Assembly (NCBI GenBank): GCA_023489405.1
Contig: JAMDCW010000131.1
Coordinates: forward strand, 1 to 43,305
Source of the DNA: Chloroflexota bacterium
GTDB taxonomy: Bacteria; Chloroflexota; UBA4733
Direction of reading: 5' to 3'
Length of the DNA stretch: 43,305 bases
The position numbers and the translations under genes are program-made. The notes under the pieces were generated by a model that saw nothing but the letters and a program-made list of their open reading frames with translations, was not told the DNA's origin and made no database searches. Below are positions 1 to 7,637 of the stretch, in pieces; within the stretch, counting starts at the first letter, position 1, and each line of letters opens with the position of its first letter.

Positions 1-21
1 CGGCGGATTCGTATGACCTAG
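1..21 (+). repeat. 21-bp inverted copy of an internal serS segment (left arm)
   Basis: Bases 1-21 are the exact reverse complement of bases 561-581, which lie inside serS. Identity stops at base 22 and cannot be followed left of the window. It may be the end of a second serS fragment or an inverted-duplication artefact at a sequence edge. Confidence 0.85.
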
Positions 22-291
22 TAATCGCTCTATCAGCCCTACTATGCTTATCTTCGCTATAGAGTGTAGGCACAGAAGATTAGAGGCGTATTTACACTAA
101 TACAATGCTAATAGGCGTCTCGGTTGGGGAAGAAAGTCTTTTTTGAATGGTTGAAAGCGCTCAATGGCGCTCTCTGTTGCCGGTACGAGGCGGGTATAAG
201 CTGCCAAGCGGAAGCAGCAACACGCTCGTGCTTTTATCCGACGGCGCTGTTACCACAACAGGAGCAACGCCGCGACAGACGAGCTGCTACC
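1..291. other. Non-coding stretch downstream of serS
   Basis: I see no convincing gene here. Bases 22-140 are A+T-rich and the rest looks G+C-balanced, but no reading frame has a ribosome binding site or recognisable protein. A small hairpin (GAAAGCGC, loop TCAATG, GCGCTCTC, about 153-174) could end the birA-lysS-serS transcript, though it lacks a T-run. The first 21 bases are an exact inverted copy of a serS segment, listed separately. Confidence 0.5.
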
Positions 292-1560
292 TCAGTATTC
301 CGGCCGGAGGACATCCGTTCCCATGTAGGGCTGCAAGGTAGCAGGTAATCGCACTGATCCGTCGGGCTGCTGGCCATTCTCAAGAATTGCGGCGATCGTA
401 CGATCAATAGGCAAACCGGAGCCATTGAGCGTATGGACGAACTCAGGTCGTTCTCCTTCTCCTCGCCGGAAACGGATATTCGCTCGACGCGCCTGGAAAT
501 CTTCGCAGTTGCTGATCGAAGCGATCTCTCGGAACTGCTGAGCGCCTGGCAGCCACACTTCTAGGTCATACGAATCCGCCGCGGCAAAGCTGAGGTCACC
601 TGTGCAGAGCCGGATCAGCCGATAGTGAAGCTCAAGAGCTTGTAGGAGCTGTTCGGCATGCTCCACCATGCGATCAAGCTCTCCATAAGAATCTTCAGGG
701 CGGGTGAAGGCATACATTTCAACCTTATGGAATTGATGGAGGCGGATGATACCCCGTGTATCCCGACCGGCTGCTCCGGCTTCACGGCGCCAGGAAGGAC
801 AGTATGCCGTATAGCGGAGCGGTAGTTGCCCGGCAGTGAGTATTTCTCCGCGATGAAGATTAGTGAGCGGAACCTCGGCAGTTGGATTAAGCCAGAGATC
901 ATCCTGATCGAGAAAATAGGAATCTTCGGCGAACTTAGGAAGCTGCCCTGACCCTTCCATGACAGCGCTCTTCATCACGAATGGCAACCCCATTTCGATG
1001 TATCCCTGATATTTGACGTGGAAATCAAGGAAGAAAGCAGTGAGGGCGCGCTGGAGACGGGCTCCTAACCCCCGGGCTACGTAGAAACGTGTTCCAGCAA
1101 TCTTCACACCGCGCTCAAAATCCAAGATGCCGAGCTTCGTTCCAATTTCCCAATGCGGCAGAGGTGGCATCGAAAACTCCGGAGGATACCCCCAGCGGCG
1201 GATTTCCACGTTGGCGGACTCATCCGCACCAACCGGCACGCTGGGATGAGGAAGATTCGGCAGACGGAGGAGCAAATCGTGAAACTCTCGCTCACGCTCC
1301 TGCAACTGTGTCTCGATATCCCGCAGCGATTCTGCAAGTGTGCGCATGAGCGTGCGTTGTTCCTCAGCCGGCCGTCCTGCTTTCTTGATTGATTCATTGA
1401 TCGCATTACGCTCTTGCCGTAAACGTTGACTTTCGTGGAGCAGCTCACGACGTTGACGATCAAGGGTAAGAACCTGCTCAAGCGGACCAGAATCGTGTCG
1501 TACCGAGAGCGCTTGTCGAACTCGTTCAGGGTGTTCGTGAATAAGCGATGCGGCAAGCAA
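292..1560 (-). CDS. serS: Seryl-tRNA synthetase
   Basis: Charges tRNA-Ser with serine in the cytoplasm. The 422 residues match the usual length. The N-terminal part has the long antiparallel coiled coil that grips the tRNA (roughly residues 30-100, rich in Arg, Glu and Gln). The class II catalytic core follows, with NPTAEVPLTNLHRGEI, then FHKVEMYAFTRPEDSYGELD (motif 2 region) and LNGSGLPIDRTIAAILENGQ (motif 3). I chose the TTG at 1560 because AGGAGG lies six bases upstream, overlapping the end of lysS, and the protein then opens like other SerRS enzymes (SLIHEHPERVRQAL). An in-frame extension upstream would run far into lysS and is implausible. It is the last gene of birA-lysS-serS. Confidence 0.95.
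   Translation of the reverse strand: MLAASLIHEHPERVRQALSVRHDSGPLEQVLTLDRQRRELLHESQRLRQERNAINESIKKAGRPAEEQRTLMRTLAESLRDIETQLQEREREFHDLLLRLPNLPHPSVPVGADESANVEIRRWGYPPEFSMPPLPHWEIGTKLGILDFERGVKIAGTRFYVARGLGARLQRALTAFFLDFHVKYQGYIEMGLPFVMKSAVMEGSGQLPKFAEDSYFLDQDDLWLNPTAEVPLTNLHRGEILTAGQLPLRYTAYCPSWRREAGAAGRDTRGIIRLHQFHKVEMYAFTRPEDSYGELDRMVEHAEQLLQALELHYRLIRLCTGDLSFAAADSYDLEVWLPGAQQFREIASISNCEDFQARRANIRFRRGEGERPEFVHTLNGSGLPIDRTIAAILENGQQPDGSVRLPATLQPYMGTDVLRPEY
561..581 (-). repeat. 21-bp segment of serS matching the window start (right arm)
   Basis: This is the partner of the inverted repeat at 1-21. It encodes Ala-Asp-Ser-Tyr-Asp-Leu of seryl-tRNA synthetase, so this copy is ordinary coding sequence and the copy at 1-21 is the displaced one. 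Confidence 0.85.
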
Positions 1561-1561
1561 A

Positions 1562-3037
1562 CTAGGCCTCCTGATCTGTTTTGCGTAGGTGAGGGAACAA
1601 GATGACTTCGCGAATAGCATGTTGATTCGTGATGAGCATGACGAGCCGGTCGATACCAATGCCCAAGCCTCCGGTTGGTGGCATACCGTAACGCAATGCC
1701 GAAAGATAATCTTCATCAAGCTGGTGTGCTTCTTCGTCGCCAGCGGTTGCTGCTCGCTGTTGCTCCAAGAATCGCTTGCGCTGATCATCCGGATCATTCA
1801 GCTCAGTGAAGGCATTCGCGAACTCGAAACCGGCCGCGAATGCTTCGAATCGCTCGACAAGCAGCGGATCAGACCGGTGCCGTTTCGCCAGCGGGGAGAG
1901 CTCCCACGGATAGTCCACTAAGAAAGTAGGCTGAATGAGTGCCGGCTCGACATACAGCTTCACAAGCTCATCGATCATTTTGCCCCATGTTGTCTGCCCT
2001 TTTACCGAAAGCCCACGCTGCCGGCAAGCGGTGCTTAGAGAGTCGGCGTCACGATAAGCGGTGAAGTCAATCCCTGTGGCCTCTGCCAGAGCCTCTCGCA
2101 TGGAAACTCGCTGCCACGGAACGGCGAATGAAAGCGAATGCCTTTGATACTCGACATGCTCAGATCCAGTAACGTCACGCACTACTGTGCTCACTAGGTC
2201 TTCCGTTAGGCGCATGATGTCTGTGTAATCCGCGTAGGCTACATAGAGCTCCATCATCGTGAATTCTGGGTTATGGCGGTGAGAAACTCCTTCATTCCGA
2301 AAGTCGTGACCAATTTCATAGACCTTAGAAAATCCGCCGACAATCAGCCGTTTTAGGTAGAGTTCGTCGGAGATGCGCAGGTACAGATTTTGGTCAAGCT
2401 CATTGTGATAGGTCACAAACGGTTTTGCAGCAGCACCACCATAGAGCGGCTGCAAAATGGGCGTTTCAACCTCTAAGAACCCGTGCTGGTCCAAGTATGC
2501 CCGCATGATGGTTACGAGCTGGCTGCGTTGTCGAAATAGTTTTCTCGTGGAAGGGTTGGCCAGTAGATCGAGGTAACGCTGGCGCAAGCGCAGTTCAACA
2601 TCGCGCAATCCGTGATATTTTTCCGGCGGCGCTTCCAGCGCTTTTGCCAACATCGTCAGTTGGCGTACCGCGATAGAAGGTTCACCGGTGCGAGAGCGCA
2701 ACGTTTCACCGCTTGCTCCAACGATGTCTCCCGCATGGAGATCACGAAGCATTGTCCAACTCTCGTCACCTACGAGGTCTCTACGAAACATCAGTTGGAC
2801 CGTACCGCTATCATCGCCGAGGTGCGTAAAAGCGATCCGTCCGAGCTCCCGGATGGTGCCTATCCGCCCAGCGACGGTAACCGTTGAAGGTGTATCAGCG
2901 AGCGCGGCGGCACCTGCCGCATCGTGCGTAGGGGCAAAGTGATGTGGATAGGGGTCGATGCCGCGCGCTTTTAAGCGTTCAAGCGCCGCACGTCGCTGTT
3001 CGAGCTCCTGTGTCGTGCTGTTAACTTCTTCGGTCAC
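1562..3037 (-). CDS. lysS: Lysyl-tRNA synthetase (class II)
   Basis: Charges tRNA-Lys with lysine. The 491 residues match the class II LysRS family. An N-terminal OB-fold anticodon-binding domain (about residues 50-155, with TVAGRIGTIRELGRIAF) is followed by the catalytic domain. Visible motifs are the dimer motif region VETPILQPLYGGAAAKPF, the motif 2 region FRNEGVSHRHNPEFTMMELY, and the C-terminal motif 3 region GGLGIGIDRLVMLITN. The start overlaps the end of birA by 17 bp and the stop is one base from the serS start codon, so the three genes are almost certainly co-transcribed and translationally coupled. Confidence 0.97.
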   Translation of the reverse strand: MTEEVNSTTQELEQRRAALERLKARGIDPYPHHFAPTHDAAGAAALADTPSTVTVAGRIGTIRELGRIAFTHLGDDSGTVQLMFRRDLVGDESWTMLRDLHAGDIVGASGETLRSRTGEPSIAVRQLTMLAKALEAPPEKYHGLRDVELRLRQRYLDLLANPSTRKLFRQRSQLVTIMRAYLDQHGFLEVETPILQPLYGGAAAKPFVTYHNELDQNLYLRISDELYLKRLIVGGFSKVYEIGHDFRNEGVSHRHNPEFTMMELYVAYADYTDIMRLTEDLVSTVVRDVTGSEHVEYQRHSLSFAVPWQRVSMREALAEATGIDFTAYRDADSLSTACRQRGLSVKGQTTWGKMIDELVKLYVEPALIQPTFLVDYPWELSPLAKRHRSDPLLVERFEAFAAGFEFANAFTELNDPDDQRKRFLEQQRAATAGDEEAHQLDEDYLSALRYGMPPTGGLGIGIDRLVMLITNQHAIREVILFPHLRKTDQEA

Positions 3038-3851
3038 TCAGCCGCCTGCTCCTCTCTCGCAACTCCTTCGGATCCAAGCGCTCGCCTCGATGGGTGACTG
3101 TCACCGCAGCGCCCGGTTGCAGGCGAATAGTACCGCCGGTATCTAGTCGCACAATGAGCGCACCTCTGCTGTCAACGGCCGTGGCTACTCCTTCTACCAA
3201 GCGTCCATCGAATGTCAGCTCTATACGGCGGCCAACGGAATCTAGCGAGAGGCGCCAAGCCTCTCGAATGACATCTACTCTACCTCGATAGAGGAGGTTT
3301 ACCAGATGGAAAAGCTCTGTCAGCCAGCTCTCCCACAACGCACCGCGATCGGGGCGGTGAGAGCTCCAATAAGCCACTGCTGTTGCAGGGGTGCGCACAT
3401 CATCCGGCGCTCGAGTAACATTGAGACCCAGGCCGATGATCGCAAAAGGATGTCCAGACGGTTGTTCTGTTAACACGCCAGCTACCTTTGTCTGATCAAG
3501 CAAGACATCATTAGGCCACTTTAAGCGTGGGGGAAGTTCAACGACCGGTCTCAAAGCCTGGACACAGGCGATGGCAGCAGCGGCAGTAAGCCACGGAGCA
3601 TAGCCGGCCCGAGGAGGAACCGCGACGATAACAGATGTTGCGATTCCTGCTGTCGCTTGGTCTATCCACATCCGTCCATGTGTACCACGCGCCTGAGATT
3701 GCTTATCGGCGACAACGACGGTGAAAGGTTTGCATCCTGCTTGAAGCAGGTCGCGCGCAACGTCTTGCGTAGATGCGCACTCGGTCATGAATACGCAAGA
3801 GGTGATGCCAACGCGCTGTAAGGCGTCGATGTGGGAAGCAAAATCGTCCAC
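3021..3851 (-). CDS. birA: Biotin--protein ligase without the DNA-binding domain
   Basis: Activates biotin with ATP and attaches it to the biotin carrier of acetyl-CoA carboxylase and related enzymes. The 276 residues contain the catalytic core: ARGTHGRMW (residues 54-62, the biotinyl-AMP loop, usually GRGRxGRxW) and KWPNDVLLDQTKVAGVLTE (111-129). A small C-terminal SH3-like domain follows (RRIELTFDGRLVEGVATAVD). There is no N-terminal winged helix, so this enzyme should not act as a repressor as E. coli BirA does. The start is GTG at 3851, with no strong ribosome binding site. The reading frame upstream stays open back to the TAG of a short leader ORF, so the ligase start is less certain than the gene itself. 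Confidence 0.93.
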   Translation of the reverse strand: MDDFASHIDALQRVGITSCVFMTECASTQDVARDLLQAGCKPFTVVVADKQSQARGTHGRMWIDQATAGIATSVIVAVPPRAGYAPWLTAAAAIACVQALRPVVELPPRLKWPNDVLLDQTKVAGVLTEQPSGHPFAIIGLGLNVTRAPDDVRTPATAVAYWSSHRPDRGALWESWLTELFHLVNLLYRGRVDVIREAWRLSLDSVGRRIELTFDGRLVEGVATAVDSRGALIVRLDTGGTIRLQPGAAVTVTHRGERLDPKELRERSRRLSDRRS

Positions 3852-3870
3852 TGCAGCCCCATAACGAATG

Positions 3871-3985
3871 AGAGGGGAACGGAGTTTAGCGCTCCGCTCC
3901 CCTCTACCAAGGTTGCTCTGGGCAGCGCCCTACGCGTTGACCACCTCCATAAGCTGCAACTTCGTGGGGAAACTGCCCTCGCAAC
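3871..3985 (-). promoter_or_regulatory. Structured RNA leader of the birA-lysS-serS operon
   Basis: On the minus strand two structures follow each other. The first is an 11-bp stem: GTTGC (3981-3985) and GGGCAG (3973-3978) pair with CTGCCC (3920-3925) and GCAAC (3912-3916). It encloses most of the leader ORF. The second is a strong hairpin with 14-base arms, one mismatch and a 7-base loop (3892-3905 with 3871-3884), ending about 20 bases before the birA start. No T-run follows it, so it is not a classic intrinsic terminator. A role in attenuation or start-site control is inference. Confidence 0.55.
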
Positions 3986-3998
3986 AAGAACTACCCAC
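3930..3998 (-). CDS. 22-codon leader ORF upstream of birA
   Basis: A GTG at 3998 is preceded by AAAGGAGG (4008-4015), one of the best ribosome binding sites in the window, nine bases away. It opens a 22-codon frame beginning MGSSCCEGSF and ending LQLMEVVNA before TAG. The peptide has two adjacent Cys and three Ser. It has no signal peptide or known family. It lies in the same frame as birA, with 26 sense codons between its TAG and the birA GTG. Its location within a structured leader suggests a regulatory leader peptide. I cannot tell which amino acid or signal it would sense. Confidence 0.5.
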   Translation of the reverse strand: MGSSCCEGSFPTKLQLMEVVNA

Positions 3999-4026
3999 TA
4001 CACACCACCTCCTTTCTTCCGTATTC

Positions 4027-4035
4027 ATCCTAGCA
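4027..4035 (-). promoter_or_regulatory. Extended -10 promoter for birA-lysS-serS
   Basis: Minus-strand TGCTAGGAT reads as an extended -10 element (TGn plus TAGGAT). It lies about 12 bases upstream of the AAAGGAGG site of the leader ORF. No good -35 hexamer is visible at 16-18 bp, which is acceptable for an extended -10 promoter. Confidence 0.45.
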
Positions 4036-4107
4036 CACAGGGGTCGATTTGAAGAAATGAGGAGACCTAAAGAGGTCAATGGATCATGCGGTTATTTCTG
4101 GCGCAGA

Positions 4108-6429
4108 CTATTTCGGAATATAGGTATCAGTACCGATTGTCGAAGGCACGCGCGGCCAATTGGCTGGGCAGAGGTATTCCGTCGTGATGCATTCCCGATG
4201 GTTCCCAGGAGGAACGAGAGACTCCCAGTTGATATTGAAGTACGCTTCATACACACGTCGACACATTGGACCAGCGACATCTGCCCCCTCGCCAGCGTGC
4301 TCTGCCATAGCAATGACCGCAATCTCCGGATTATCTGAAGGAGCGAAGCTAGCAAACCAGGCGTGCGGTATTTTTTGTCCACTCTGAGCCGTACCTGTTT
4401 TCCCAGAAACGGGAATAGGAAAGTCGCGAAAAGCCCATGAACCGGTCCCCAGCCAGTTAGTCGTTTCCGCCACTGTCTGTCGCATTGCTGCTCGGATAAA
4501 CGCCAAGTCACTCTTGCTGACCGGCAATTGAGCTACAGCTTTCACTGGTGCTGGCTGGCTAACCTGGCCAGCGGGAGAGACTACTCTATCGATGATGCGT
4601 GGCACGTACATAGTGCCACCATTCGCGATGGCACTAATCCAAGTGGTCATCTGCAGCGGTGTAACGAGCAATGACCCTTGACCGATGGCCATGTTTACCG
4701 GATCACCCGGATACCACGGCTCCTTCAATACTTTCGCCTTCCATTGTGGTGTCGGCAGCAAACCAGCGGCCTCTGGCACTCCTATGATGCCGGTAGGTCG
4801 ACCTACGCCGAACTGTTGAATGAGTGAAGGGAAATAACTATGTCCTCTCTGTAGATCGAGCTCATGCCCAACGTTGTAAAAGACGATGTCACATGACTGA
4901 GCAAGCCCTTCGTAGAGACCGATGATCCCGTGGCCAGTGACTTTCCAACAGTGCATTGGCATCCCTAGACCATTCCAGACACCTTTGCAGTCAAAGAGGG
5001 AACGCGGCGTATACACTCCGCTCGCTAATGCCGCTGAGATGCTAACGGTTTTGAATGTTGAGCCTGGCGGATATACGCCGAGTGCAGGGCGATTGAGCAG
5101 TGGTTGGTTGGGATTCTTGAAGAGGTTGTCTGCCTGGGATTGGCTAAGGCCCAAGATGAAGGTATTGGGGTCAAAAGAAGGTGAGCTCGCAAGAGCTAAA
5201 ATCGAGCCATCTTTGACGCGCATCACGATGATACTGCCATTGTAATTCCCCAGGGCCTCCTGGGCGGCTTTCTGCAGTCCGGCATCGAGTGTGAGAACAA
5301 TTGTGCTGCCTTTCATGGGAGTACGCTCGGCAATCGTCGTTACGACATCACCTTGTGGGGTAATCACAGCCAGCTTGCCACCGCGCCGGCCGGCGAGGAT
5401 AGCTTCACCCCACCGCTCGAGTCCACTCTTCCCTATCCAATCACCGCTGAGATAGCCTTGTTTCCACAGGGTATTCAGCTCTTGGGCGCTGATCTCACCG
5501 AGATAACCAATGGTGTGGGCTGCAGAGGCGTCCTGTGGGTAGCCCCGCAGTTGCACATCTGATAGGTCAATTCCTTCGGTACTACCAAATGCTTCTTTGA
5601 CTTTAGTCACTAGGGCAGGGGGTACGATCTGGATGGGTTGTAGCCATGTGGGATGTTGATTCGCCTTGTTGTAGAGTTGCTGAAGCTTATCACGGGGATA
5701 GTTCAGAATCTTACTGATAGCATCGAGCAATTGAGAGGGATTTTTCATGAGTTGAGGGACGAGGCCTATACTTGTGTAGGCAATTTCAGTAGCGAACTTT
5801 TGTCCCTTAGCATCAATAATGTCCCCTCGTGGCTGCGATAAAGGGAACATATGGATGAGGTTGTCTCCTATTAGGTCTTTAAAAATCACTGATGGCAACC
5901 ATTGAACGCGCCAATCTGATCCTTGTTGTATGAGAGAGAGGGTATTATCCTCTTCATAGGTACCTATGAGAGCTGTAGTCATTGTTACATGGAATTGCTG
6001 GTTAGGTTCTTGTGTATTTTTGCTCTGATGAAGCTTTGCTACCAGGCTAATTATACCTACCTCATCCCAAATAGCGTTATAACGCTGGACAAAGGTCTCT
6101 TTCGTGATACCCTTCTGCGCTTCAGCGCTGATCAGCGGATACATTGCATCGAATTTCTGGGATTGCCATAGCGTGAGAAATTCTTGTGCCACCTCCTGGG
6201 GAGTGTTATGGGCTACTGGTGTTGGAGTCGGTACCGGTGTAGTAGATGGAATACTTGTAAGTCGAGCCGTAGTAGTAGATGACAATTGCGTTTCTAATGA
6301 TGAAGTCGTCTGAGAGCTGGGAGTATTCACATGAGATCCAGGCGCTCCAGCGCAAGCTGCTAATGGGGCTGACAGGGTAGCGATAGAGGAAGCTGCTCGC
6401 AAAAACCGTCGCCGGGTAATTGATGACAT
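4108..6429 (-). CDS. Penicillin-binding protein (class B transpeptidase) with Tat lipoprotein signal
   Basis: Cross-links peptidoglycan peptides outside the membrane. The 773-residue protein starts with a twin-arginine signal (TRRRFL, residues 5-10), a hydrophobic stretch and a lipobox LAAC (Cys26), then a Ser/Thr/Pro-rich linker. An NTF2-like MecA_N domain follows (about 75-180), then a PBP dimerisation domain beginning SQPRGDIIDAKG, then the transpeptidase domain. Catalytic motifs are present: STFK (Ser457, Lys460), SCD (512-514) and KTGT (677-680). Class B PBPs usually have a Sec-type membrane anchor, so a Tat lipoprotein signal is unusual. I chose ATG 6429 because GGGGG precedes it at good spacing; an in-frame ATG seven codons upstream has no such site. 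The MecA_N domain alone does not show beta-lactam resistance. Confidence 0.93.
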   Translation of the reverse strand: MSSITRRRFLRAASSIATLSAPLAACAGAPGSHVNTPSSQTTSSLETQLSSTTTARLTSIPSTTPVPTPTPVAHNTPQEVAQEFLTLWQSQKFDAMYPLISAEAQKGITKETFVQRYNAIWDEVGIISLVAKLHQSKNTQEPNQQFHVTMTTALIGTYEEDNTLSLIQQGSDWRVQWLPSVIFKDLIGDNLIHMFPLSQPRGDIIDAKGQKFATEIAYTSIGLVPQLMKNPSQLLDAISKILNYPRDKLQQLYNKANQHPTWLQPIQIVPPALVTKVKEAFGSTEGIDLSDVQLRGYPQDASAAHTIGYLGEISAQELNTLWKQGYLSGDWIGKSGLERWGEAILAGRRGGKLAVITPQGDVVTTIAERTPMKGSTIVLTLDAGLQKAAQEALGNYNGSIIVMRVKDGSILALASSPSFDPNTFILGLSQSQADNLFKNPNQPLLNRPALGVYPPGSTFKTVSISAALASGVYTPRSLFDCKGVWNGLGMPMHCWKVTGHGIIGLYEGLAQSCDIVFYNVGHELDLQRGHSYFPSLIQQFGVGRPTGIIGVPEAAGLLPTPQWKAKVLKEPWYPGDPVNMAIGQGSLLVTPLQMTTWISAIANGGTMYVPRIIDRVVSPAGQVSQPAPVKAVAQLPVSKSDLAFIRAAMRQTVAETTNWLGTGSWAFRDFPIPVSGKTGTAQSGQKIPHAWFASFAPSDNPEIAVIAMAEHAGEGADVAGPMCRRVYEAYFNINWESLVPPGNHRECITTEYLCPANWPRVPSTIGTDTYIPK

Positions 6430-6456
6430 CGTAACCCCCACTCTGATCATCGGAAC

Positions 6457-6531
6457 TCATTCTCGTGCTGCGAACCTGAGGATCTTTGTGCGGCCAGTGT
6501 ACCGGAGTCTCACCTTACGGCCGACAAGCAT
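6457..6531 (-). CDS. Possible 24-codon ORF upstream of the PBP gene
   Basis: An ATG at 6531 has GAGGAGAG eight bases upstream. It opens a frame encoding a very basic peptide (MLVGRKVRLRYTGRTKI...) that stops 27 bases before the preferred PBP start. The good ribosome binding site is the only evidence. It could be a leader peptide or chance. Confidence 0.22.
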   Translation of the reverse strand: MLVGRKVRLRYTGRTKILRFAARE

Positions 6532-6652
6532 CCGGAGCTCTCCTCATAGCAGTGGCCAAAATGCCTTCCGGATATTCCAGCGATATTGTTAAGGACTGTT
6601 TAGTTAGCACTTCTCCGGACCGCAGCAGCCCCCTAATCTAGGATCTGACCTC

Positions 6653-7435
6653 TTACCTTCTCCGAATGGCATACCTATACCGAGCTAACGTTCTTGACTC
6701 CCAGCCGACCACGATGATGGTAGACACAGCAGCCGCGATCAAGCCAGTACTGCGCGGATCGTAGTACGAGCCGTTGACCGGGAACAGTTGCCAGGTAACG
6801 TTGATCATCATATGGAAGAGCACCATGGCAAAGACACTCTTGCCAGTGTTGTTGTAGAGCCACACCATTACCAGCCGCAATGCCACGGTGCCAAGGGTCC
6901 ACCAGGCGATCCAGGACACTGAACGGTGAGCCTGCGCCAACGGTATGTAGTGATAGAGAGCCCAAATCAGCCCCAGTACGATGCTGGCCTGTAACGCTCC
7001 CCACCTTTCCTGCATCGGATCGATGGCGTAGCCGGACCAGCCTAGTTCTTCGCCCAGCGCGCCGATGAAGAACACGGCGCACAGGATTAGCGCCGACAAA
7101 ACTCCGATCTGCGGGGTTGGTACGTGCGTTCCGGACAGGCGTAGCACACCAAATGACAGCGCCATTACCACGGGCATGATCAGCAAGGTGGGCACGTACC
7201 AGATCTTCGCTTTGATCCGCTTAAAGTCAAATGATCGCTTCAGCAGGGTAGCCAGGCCTGCGTTCTTATTCTCCCGGTACACAAGAATCATGGCCGCTAG
7301 CATCGGGCAAACGGCCGCCAGTGCAGCCACTGGCAAGCCAGGTAGCGGCTCCAACCCGGTCACGGCGCCGGTTAGCCAGAACGGAATAGCAAAGGCGAAA
7401 GCCAATAAAAAGAACGTTAGAGGCGACTTTTTCAT
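6653..7435 (-). CDS. CPBP-family intramembrane metalloprotease
   Basis: A polytopic membrane protein of 260 residues with about seven to eight hydrophobic segments. It carries the CPBP (Abi) motifs in order: GALGEELGWSGYA (the EExxxR-type motif, with Ser where Arg is often found), ALYHYIPL (His on the next helix) and LFHMMINVTW (HxxxN-like). The family includes CAAX-type prenyl proteases and bacteriocin-immunity proteins, so the substrate cannot be inferred. I start at ATG 7435 (MKKSPLTFFLLAF) because that gives a normal family N-terminus. The frame stays open to a GTG at 7540, and neither start has a clear ribosome binding site. It lies downstream of a membrane protein gene on the same strand. 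Confidence 0.85.
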   Translation of the reverse strand: MKKSPLTFFLLAFAFAIPFWLTGAVTGLEPLPGLPVAALAAVCPMLAAMILVYRENKNAGLATLLKRSFDFKRIKAKIWYVPTLLIMPVVMALSFGVLRLSGTHVPTPQIGVLSALILCAVFFIGALGEELGWSGYAIDPMQERWGALQASIVLGLIWALYHYIPLAQAHRSVSWIAWWTLGTVALRLVMVWLYNNTGKSVFAMVLFHMMINVTWQLFPVNGSYYDPRSTGLIAAAVSTIIVVGWESRTLARYRYAIRRR

Positions 7436-7637
7436 AACAAGCAGCGCTGGGATCGCGCCGAGAACGGCTCGCCCGGCATGGAAGGGAGAGCGCAGGTAAT
7501 CTGAGCCGTCACGTCGGGTTGCCATAAGAAGCCGTGCCACTCGAGCGGCCGCGGAGTGTCACAAAGTTCAAAATTGTAGAGATTACGATACATGACAAAG
7601 TGATGATAAAGCCACCCTGCCCACTGGAGAATGCTGG
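7436..7637. other. Gap between two membrane protein genes
   Basis: A 70-codon frame (7432-7644, minus) begins at the stop of the upstream gene and runs through this gap into the CPBP gene. It has no recognisable domain and no clear ribosome binding site. I do not call it a gene, but it could be a decayed remnant. Confidence 0.3.

Noticed and set aside
124..348. Two overlapping plus-strand frames at the left edge
   Set aside because: No ribosome binding site, no recognisable protein, and they run into the antisense of serS.
1561..1797. Long N-terminal extension of seryl-tRNA synthetase
   Set aside because: It lies inside lysS in another frame, is unlike SerRS, and a well-placed TTG with AGGAGG marks the true start.
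3930..4035. T-box riboswitch before birA-lysS-serS
   Set aside because: Minus-strand AGGTGGTCAACGCG recalls the T-box core, but it does not match AGGGTGGNACCGCG well, no specifier loop is evident and the sequence is part of the short leader ORF.
3868..4338. 156-codon plus-strand frame over the birA leader and PBP end
   Set aside because: It is antisense to the PBP gene and the leader, with no ribosome binding site or domain.
4108..6429. PBP as a beta-lactam resistance gene because of its MecA_N domain
   Set aside because: This N-terminal domain is widespread in ordinary PBPs; nothing in the sequence shows low affinity for beta-lactams.
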